The notes under the pieces are model-generated. The model made no database searches. It saw nothing but the letters and a program-made list of their open reading frames with translations, and had not been told where the DNA came from. From contig JAEWCW010000203.1 in assembly GCA_023390415.1 (NCBI GenBank), positions 1 through 10,902 on the forward strand: DNA of 10,902 bases. The letters run 5' to 3'. Shown here piece by piece: positions 7,101 through 10,902 of this stretch (the stretch's first letter is position 1; each line of letters starts with the position of its first letter). The position numbers were made by a program, and so were the translations under genes. The DNA is from Pseudomonadota bacterium. Lineage in GTDB: Bacteria; Pseudomonadota; Alphaproteobacteria; Sphingomonadales; Sphingomonadaceae.

Positions 7101-7131
7101 CCGCCGAAATCCGCGAATTTTCGTGTGGCGG
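7101..7131. promoter_or_regulatory. Imperfect inverted repeat in the divergent intergenic region
   Basis: CCGCC (7101-7105) pairs with GGCGG (7127-7131). Inside it, GAAA (7106-7109) pairs with TTTC (7119-7122), leaving GTGT bulged. The element sits between the 70-residue unknown gene and the PilZ pair, just upstream of the CtrA-like box. It may be an operator or an RNA hairpin; it has no T-run and is not a terminator. Confidence 0.2.
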
Positions 7132-7142
7132 ACGGCGCGGAC

Positions 7143-7157
7143 TTAACCTCGAATTAG
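7143..7157 (+). promoter_or_regulatory. Possible CtrA binding site upstream of the PilZ pair
   Basis: The sequence TTAACCTCGAATTAG reads TTAA-N7-TTAG, one mismatch from the alphaproteobacterial CtrA consensus TTAA-N7-TTAA. It also has the preferred TTAACC half-site. It ends 45 bp upstream of the first PilZ start codon, a usual promoter position, in a GC-rich region where TTAA is rare. By rough base composition, a one-mismatch match would turn up by chance about once in a few tens of kilobases, so the position is what makes it credible. Confidence 0.42.
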
Positions 7158-7202
7158 GGATGGAGGGGTAAGTTCGGGCTTGGGGGACAAGGGAAGGTCG
7201 GA

Positions 7203-7655
7203 ATGGGCGCAGAGAATATCGTGAACTCTCAGCTATCGAGCCAGCGTCAGGCGAAGCGCGCGCGCGTGCTTCTCGCCGGCAAGCTGCAGACGCCCTATGG
7301 CGAGATCGATGCGCGGCTTCGCGATATTTCCAGTCGGGGCGCGCTGGTCGAATGCGCGACCCTTCCGCCGCCCGGCAGCGAGGTCGTCTTCTCGCGCGGC
7401 TCGACCGTCGTCCCAGCGCGGGTGGTGTGGGTCGCCGCCGGCCGAGTCGGCCTGGAATTCGCCTTCCCGATCGACGAGAATGCCGTGCTGGTGCAGCTGA
7501 AGAAGGCACCGGCTGCACGCTTGGCGCCGACCGCGGCGCCATCTACCGGCCGGTTCCGCCGCGCCGGCCTTTCCGAACGGATCAGCGACGATGCTCGCGA
7601 AGCGGCCCGCGCCTGGGGCGTGACGGTGGGCATCGCGCTGCCGCACGGCCTCTGA
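7203..7655 (+). CDS. PilZ-domain protein (predicted c-di-GMP receptor), first of a tandem pair
   Basis: This 150-residue protein has one PilZ domain at about 14-100. The ATG at 7203 is preceded by GGAAGG. The c-di-GMP-binding features are an Arg-rich motif (RQAKRAR, 15-21) just before the first beta strand, and DISSRG at 41-46, matching the D/NxSxxG signature. The barrel continues through VVPARVVWVAAGRVGLEFAF, the usual PilZ end. A C-terminal extension of about 45 residues (from about KKAPAARLAP) is Ala/Arg-rich and looks flexible. There are no enzymatic or membrane domains, so it probably acts as a cytosolic adaptor for c-di-GMP, changing motility, adhesion or polysaccharide output; the target is unknown. 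It is 13 bp upstream of a second PilZ gene and preceded by a possible CtrA box. Confidence 0.92.
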   Translation: MGAENIVNSQLSSQRQAKRARVLLAGKLQTPYGEIDARLRDISSRGALVECATLPPPGSEVVFSRGSTVVPARVVWVAAGRVGLEFAFPIDENAVLVQLKKAPAARLAPTAAPSTGRFRRAGLSERISDDAREAARAWGVTVGIALPHGL

Positions 7656-7668
7656 GGGGGGCGCGGCG

Positions 7669-8046
7669 ATGGAGGCCTGGGACTCCAAATTGCGCTCTCC
7701 GGCCAAGGCCGAGGTGAAGAGCTTCTACGCGCAGCTTTCGACCAGCAGCAGCCAGACGGCCCACGAGCGTGGCGCCGAACGGGTCAACGTTTCGATGCCG
7801 GCGGCGCTGCGCCAGCGCGGCGCGAGCGGCGTTTCCGTACAGATCGCCGATCTCTCGACCAAGGGCTTCCGCGCGACCACCCATCTCCAGCTTCAACGCG
7901 GCACCGACGTCTGGCTGCGCATGCCCGGGATCGAGCCGGTCCACGCCCGTGCGGTCTGGACTCGCGGGCAGCAGGTCGGCTGCGAATTCGTCCGCCCGCT
8001 TCACCCCGCGGTGCTCGAGATGATCGTCCGGAACGCAGGCAGATGA
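7669..8046 (+). CDS. PilZ-domain protein (predicted c-di-GMP receptor), second of a tandem pair
   Basis: This 125-residue protein has a PilZ domain over about 33-118. Both c-di-GMP motifs are intact: RGAER (34-38, RxxxR) and DLSTKG (61-66, DxSxxG). The strand HARAVWTRGQQVGCEFVRPL closes the barrel. The first ~30 residues are polar and Ser-rich (QLSTSSSQT) and probably disordered. The ATG at 7669 is preceded by GAGGGGGG just after the stop of the first PilZ gene, 13 bp apart, so the two are co-transcribed. The two proteins differ well beyond the motifs, so this is an old duplication or a pairing of paralogues rather than a recent copy. Confidence 0.92.
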   Translation: MEAWDSKLRSPAKAEVKSFYAQLSTSSSQTAHERGAERVNVSMPAALRQRGASGVSVQIADLSTKGFRATTHLQLQRGTDVWLRMPGIEPVHARAVWTRGQQVGCEFVRPLHPAVLEMIVRNAGR

Positions 8047-8052
8047 GCGCAA

Positions 8053-8073
8053 GGCGGGCCGTTTCCTCCCGCC
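8053..8073 (+). terminator. Possible weak hairpin after the PilZ operon
   Basis: GGCGGG (8053-8058) pairs with CCCGCC (8068-8073) over a 9-nt loop, six bases after the stop of the second PilZ gene. There is no T-run, so intrinsic termination would be weak. It may pause transcription or protect the 3' end. Confidence 0.3.
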
Positions 8074-8080
8074 GCCGAGC

Positions 8081-8154
8081 CGATTCCGTGAATCGTTTCG
8101 ATTATGCTACGACCCTCGAATCGCTTTGGGGAGGGCGAGCGTAAAATGGAATCG
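8081..8154. repeat. Cluster of AATCG/CGATT half-sites upstream of the 54-residue protein
   Basis: CGATT at 8081-8085 and 8099-8103 and AATCG at 8091-8095, 8119-8123 and 8150-8154 occur within 74 bp. AATCG is the reverse complement of CGATT, so the sites form alternating inverted pairs, the tightest being AATCG-TTT-CGATT. A TATGCT that could be a -10 box overlaps the middle of the cluster (8103-8108), but no -35 is obvious. The spacing suggests a regulator binding site; the last copy lies inside the coding sequence. Confidence 0.3.
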
Positions 8155-8310
8155 GATTATCGTTACTATTTGCGTCGCGCCTCCGAAGAGCGGCGCGCTG
8201 CCCAGCGTTCGGTGACCAATGCTGCGCGCGAGCGCCATGCCGAGCTTGCAGTGATGTTCGCTGCCAAGGCAGAGCAGCGCGCGCCGAGACTGGTTCAGGC
8301 CGCGACCTGA
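8146..8310 (+). CDS. Small hypothetical protein, 54 residues
   Basis: The ATG at 8146 follows a purine-rich GGGGAGGGCGAG (8128-8139), although spacing is slightly long. An ATG at 8104 is in frame but adds only low-quality sequence. The protein (starting MESDYRYYLRRASEERRAAQ) is strongly helical, with alternating charged and Ala residues and the pattern YY..RA.EE...A......A...HAELA. This resembles short helical proteins seen in many sphingomonad genomes, a recollection and not a search result. It has no signal peptide, cysteine or membrane segment and is probably cytosolic. It is convergent with the tRNA gene (43 bp apart) and stands apart from the PilZ operon by 99 bp. Function unknown. Confidence 0.7.
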   Translation: MESDYRYYLRRASEERRAAQRSVTNAARERHAELAVMFAAKAEQRAPRLVQAAT

Positions 8311-8353
8311 GCGATCCGTCGGCGGTTCGTCGTCTCGCTCGCGAGGGGGCGAA

Positions 8354-8428
<75 letters not shown>

Positions 8429-8451
8429 ATCACCAGTCGCGGGGACGGGGG

Positions 8452-8481
8452 CCTATGGCCGTGCGGAGCCGGTTATGTCAA
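8452..8481 (-). promoter_or_regulatory. Promoter of the tRNA-Thr gene
   Basis: On the minus strand a perfect TTGACA -35 (8476-8481) is followed after 18 bp by CATAGG (8452-8457) as a -10-like box. Transcription would begin near 8445, about 17 nt before the mature tRNA 5' end, the usual arrangement. The -10 deviates from TATAAT, so the exact box is less certain than the -35. Confidence 0.62.
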
Positions 8482-8486
8482 CAACC

Positions 8487-8514
8487 TTGCGGCCTGACCC
8501 TGCCCGCGCATAGG
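8487..8514 (+). promoter_or_regulatory. Possible promoter of the 42-residue protein, leaderless
   Basis: TTGCGG (8487-8492) and CATAGG (8509-8514) are 16 bp apart. The -10-like CATAGG matches that of the divergent tRNA promoter. A start site about 7 nt downstream would fall at or within 2 nt of the ATG at 8523, giving a leaderless mRNA. The only other candidate for translation start is the weak TAGGCG, which overlaps this box. Confidence 0.3.
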
Positions 8515-8522
8515 CGCATCGC

Positions 8523-8651
8523 ATGAATGCACAGGACGAAGAGCGAAAGAAGCGCCTCGCCGAGGCGCTGCGCGCGAACCTCCGCAAGCGCAAGGCGCAG
8601 GCGCGTGGCGAGGCGGTCGAGGCTTCGCCAGCCGACGGCAAGGAAGGCTAG
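8523..8651 (+). CDS. Small basic hypothetical protein, 42 residues
   Basis: The reading frame from the ATG at 8523 to TAG at 8649-8651 encodes MNAQDEERKKRLAEALRANL, then RKRKAQARGEAVEASPADGK, then EG. The first 30 residues are a highly charged, probably helical segment with a basic cluster (RKRKAQAR). The tail is Ala/Glu/Pro-rich and likely disordered. Many sphingomonads, as I recall, carry very short proteins with a core like RLAEALRANLRKRKAQAR, so it is likely a real gene of unknown function, perhaps binding nucleic acid. No good Shine-Dalgarno is visible. Its stop overlaps the stop of the convergent aminopeptidase gene: both TAG codons share the palindrome CTAG. Confidence 0.7.
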   Translation: MNAQDEERKKRLAEALRANLRKRKAQARGEAVEASPADGKEG

Positions 8652-10441
8652 AGCGGCGCGGTTGCGCCCTCGAGCCAGGCCAGCGCATCCCCGTCCAGCT
8701 GCGGGCCGACGATCTCTCGCACCTCGCCATGATAGGCGTCGAGCCAGGCGCGCTCGTCCGCGGTCAGCATCTCGGCCGCGATGAGATCCCGCGCGATCGG
8801 CGCAAAGGTGAGCGTCTCGAACCCCAGCACCGGCTTCTCGCCCGCAATGTCCGGCCGCTCGACGACCAGCACCAGATTCTCGATCCGGATGCCGTAGGCG
8901 CCCGTCTTGTAATAGCCGGGCTCGTTGGAGAGGATCATCCCGGCCTTCAAGGGCTCGTCGCCGCCCGACTGGCTCGATCCCACCGGCGAGATGCGCTGCG
9001 GTCCCTCGTGGACGGCGAGGAAGGAGCCGACGCCGTGGCCGGTGCCATGGGCGTAATCGAGGCCCGCCTCCCACAGATATTGGCGGGCGAAGCTGTCGAG
9101 CTGGCTGCCGCGCGTGCCGGCCGGGAACAGCGCCCGGGCGATGGCGATATGGCCCTTGAGCACCCGCGTGAAGCGGTCGCGCATCTCGTCGGTCGGCGTT
9201 CCGATCGCGACCGTGCGGGTGATGTCGGTGGTGCCGTCCGGATACTGGCCGCCCGAATCGACGAGATAGAGCGAATCCATCTCGAGCGGCCGGTTGGTCT
9301 CCTCACTCGCGCGATAATGGACGATCGCGCCGTTGGGCCCGGCGCCGGAAATGGTGTCGAAGCTGGTGTCGCGGAGGTCTCCAGCTTCCTGACGAAACTG
9401 GAGCAGCCGGTCGGATGCCTTGAGCTCGTCCAGCCCGCCTTTCGGCGCCTCGACCGAGAGCCAATGGAGGAACCGGCTGACCGCGGCGCCGTCGCGGGCC
9501 TGGGCGGCGCGGTGGCCCGAAATCTCCGCCGCGTTCTTGATCGCCTTGGGAAGGACCGCCGGATCGCGCTTCTCGACGATCTTGGCGCCAGCGTCAGACA
9601 ACGCCTCGAAGATCGCCGCCACCGCCCGCTCCGGATCGGCGACCACGCGCTTGCCGGCGAGGCCGCGCAAATGGGGCTCGAACGCGTCGCGGTCGTGGAT
9701 CCGGACGCCGTTGCCGAGATGCTGGCGGACGTCGTCGCCGATCTTCTCCGGCGCCACGAACAGGTCGGCGGTCCCGTCCTCATGGACCAAAGCGAAGGAG
9801 AGGGCGACCGGCGTATGCTCAACATCGGCGCCGCGCACGTTGAAGGTCCAGGCGATCGAATCGAGCGCGGAGAGCACCGCCGAATCCGCCTTCTGCTCCC
9901 TCAGCCAGTCCGCCATCTCCTGCCGCTTCGCGGGCGAGGACTTGCCGGCATAGTCGTCCGGATGGACGATCAGCCGCGCCTTGGACGGCTCCGGCTTGTC
10001 GGCCCAGACCGCGTCGATCGGGTTGCGGCGGACGGCGACCAGCTCGGCGCCGCGCTCGGCGAGCGCCGCAGAAGCCTTCTTCACCCAGTCCCTGGTGTGG
10101 AGCCACGGATCGTAGCCGATCCGGCCGCCGTTCGGCGCATGCTCCTTCAGCCAGTCGGCGACGCTGGTCTCGGGAATGGACAGGTACGACCAGTGGGCCC
10201 CGTCCACCTGCTCGCGCACCTGCAAGGTATAGCGCCCGTCGGTGAAGATCGCCGCTTGCTCGGGCAGCACCACGGCCGAACCAGCCGAGCCCTGGAAGCC
10301 GGTCAGCCAGGCGAGCCGCTGCGCATAGCTTCCGACATATTCGGACATATGCTCGTCGGTGAGCGGAACGACGAAGCCGTCGAGCCGGTCCTCCCTGAGC
10401 TGCTCCCGGAGCGCCTTCAGGCGGTCTTCGTAGGTCGACAT
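8648..10441 (-). CDS. pepP: Xaa-Pro aminopeptidase (aminopeptidase P, M24B), long three-domain form
   Basis: This cytosolic metallopeptidase removes N-terminal residues that precede proline. At 597 residues it is the long form, like eukaryotic XPNPEP1, with two creatinase-like N-terminal domains (about 1-150 and 155-305) and a C-terminal pita-bread catalytic domain (about 310-530) plus a C-terminal extension. The dinuclear metal ligands are all present: Asp395 (LVDSGG), Asp406 (TTDITRT), His469 (GTGHGVGSF), Glu507 (SNEPGYY) and Glu521 (RIENL). His375 (VHYR) and His478 (VHEGP) match the conserved substrate-side histidines. The ATG at 10441 (MSTYEDRLKALREQL) has GAGGAAA about 7 nt upstream. The open frame extends to 10561, but that runs across the divergent gene's start and is not family sequence. 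No signal peptide. It is divergent from oligopeptidase B with 67 bp between starts. E. coli pepP is a shorter form, so the symbol is by function. Confidence 0.95.
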   Translation of the reverse strand: MSTYEDRLKALREQLREDRLDGFVVPLTDEHMSEYVGSYAQRLAWLTGFQGSAGSAVVLPEQAAIFTDGRYTLQVREQVDGAHWSYLSIPETSVADWLKEHAPNGGRIGYDPWLHTRDWVKKASAALAERGAELVAVRRNPIDAVWADKPEPSKARLIVHPDDYAGKSSPAKRQEMADWLREQKADSAVLSALDSIAWTFNVRGADVEHTPVALSFALVHEDGTADLFVAPEKIGDDVRQHLGNGVRIHDRDAFEPHLRGLAGKRVVADPERAVAAIFEALSDAGAKIVEKRDPAVLPKAIKNAAEISGHRAAQARDGAAVSRFLHWLSVEAPKGGLDELKASDRLLQFRQEAGDLRDTSFDTISGAGPNGAIVHYRASEETNRPLEMDSLYLVDSGGQYPDGTTDITRTVAIGTPTDEMRDRFTRVLKGHIAIARALFPAGTRGSQLDSFARQYLWEAGLDYAHGTGHGVGSFLAVHEGPQRISPVGSSQSGGDEPLKAGMILSNEPGYYKTGAYGIRIENLVLVVERPDIAGEKPVLGFETLTFAPIARDLIAAEMLTADERAWLDAYHGEVREIVGPQLDGDALAWLEGATAPL

Positions 10442-10508
10442 GGATATTTCCTCGGCGCGTTCTATTTGGAACTCAGATAGTCCGTCCGCCTTTCCCAAGA
10501 AAGAGAGC

Positions 10509-10902
10509 ATGACCGACCTGCCCCCGCCCCCCGTCGCAGCGACCCGTCCGCACAGCTTCACCCATCATGGCGTCACGATCGAGGATCCCTGGGCCTGGCT
10601 TCGCGATCCCGGCTATCCGGACGTCAAGGACGAGGAAGTGCTCGCCTATCTCAAGGCCGAGAACGCCTATTTCGAAGCGGCGATGGCGCCCCATGCCGGC
10701 CTGGTCGAGAAGCTGTTCGAGGAGATGAAGGGGCGGATCAAGGAGGACGACCGCTCGGTGCCGGTGAAGGACGGCGACTTTCTCTATTGGTGGGCGTTCG
10801 AGGCCGGCGCGCAATATCGCCAATGGTGGCGGCGGCCCGTCCGCGGCGGTGCCGACCAGCTGATCTTCGACGAGCCGGCCGAGGCCGCGGGCAAGGATTA
10901 TT
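10509..10902 (+). CDS. ptrB: Oligopeptidase B (S9A prolyl oligopeptidase family), N-terminal part; 3' end outside window
   Basis: A frame open from the ATG at 10509 to the window end encodes the first 131 residues. Oligopeptidase B is a serine peptidase that cuts short peptides after Lys or Arg. The visible part is the family's N-terminal region: VTIEDPWAWLRDP (22-34), EVLAYLKAENAYFEAAM (43-59) and GRIKEDDRSVP (75-85), then a propeller strand region with GAQYRQWWRRP. These motifs point to oligopeptidase B over prolyl oligopeptidase, but the catalytic Ser/Asp/His lie outside the window. A purine-rich AAGAAAGAGAG precedes the start. No signal peptide is visible, so it is probably cytosolic. The 67-bp region shared with the aminopeptidase P gene must hold both promoters; I could not place clear -35/-10 boxes there. 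Confidence 0.9.
   Translation, partial: MTDLPPPPVAATRPHSFTHHGVTIEDPWAWLRDPGYPDVKDEEVLAYLKAENAYFEAAMAPHAGLVEKLFEEMKGRIKEDDRSVPVKDGDFLYWWAFEAGAQYRQWWRRPVRGGADQLIFDEPAEAAGKDY

Noticed and set aside
8729..10480. Open frame of 583 codons on the plus strand opposite aminopeptidase P
   Set aside because: The minus strand encodes a complete enzyme with all metal ligands. The plus frame is Arg-, Asp- and Ala-rich without family features and has no ribosome binding site.
10442..10561. N-terminal extension of aminopeptidase P by 40 residues
   Set aside because: It overlaps the oligopeptidase B coding start. The ATG at 10441 has a good GAGGAAA site and the usual N-terminus.

Overview
The window is GC-rich and gene-dense and reads as ordinary chromosome from an alphaproteobacterium, most likely a sphingomonad (order Sphingomonadales). 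This is inferred from protein character: a PNPase with a long Arg/Gly/Asp tail, short single-domain PilZ proteins, two very small basic proteins of sphingomonad type, a possible CtrA box, and promoters with CATAGG-like -10 elements. There is no insertion sequence, phage gene, CRISPR array or compositional island.

Layout. 1-700: 3' end of pnp (KH end, S1 domain, RG-rich tail) and a strong intrinsic terminator. 765-2384: a small unknown lipoprotein-like gene, then a lipoprotein PQQ-dependent aldose sugar dehydrogenase. 2388-3523 (minus): trmB, translationally coupled to a small exported protein whose predicted mature end is Cys-Thr-Cys. 3630-4913: a Ste24-type M48 membrane protease. 4861-7035 (minus): a putative operon of a 70-residue unknown protein, a threonine aldolase and an EamA/DMT transporter, the last two joined by a GTGA overlap. 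7143-8046: a possible CtrA box followed by two tandem PilZ genes. 8081-8310: a cluster of AATCG/CGATT half-sites and a 54-residue protein. 8354-8481 (minus): tRNA-Thr(GGT) with its own promoter. 8523-8651: a 42-residue basic protein, perhaps on a leaderless transcript. 8648-10441 (minus): a full-length three-domain Xaa-Pro aminopeptidase. 10509-end: the start of oligopeptidase B, divergent from the aminopeptidase.

How the genes fit together. Most are housekeeping: RNA turnover, tRNA modification, tRNA, peptide degradation. The two peptidases at the right end form a plausible divergent pair for breaking down peptides. The aldolase and exporter are a plausible amino-acid module. The PilZ pair probably receives c-di-GMP signals, possibly under CtrA control. 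All three convergent protein-coding junctions have no intergenic room (3 bp gap, 53 bp overlap, 4 bp overlap), and only one clear intrinsic terminator is present.

I do not see a clearly new multi-gene system. The best leads are the Cys-Thr-Cys exported protein behind trmB, the CtrA-like box before the PilZ pair, the AATCG half-site cluster, and the small basic proteins around the tRNA.
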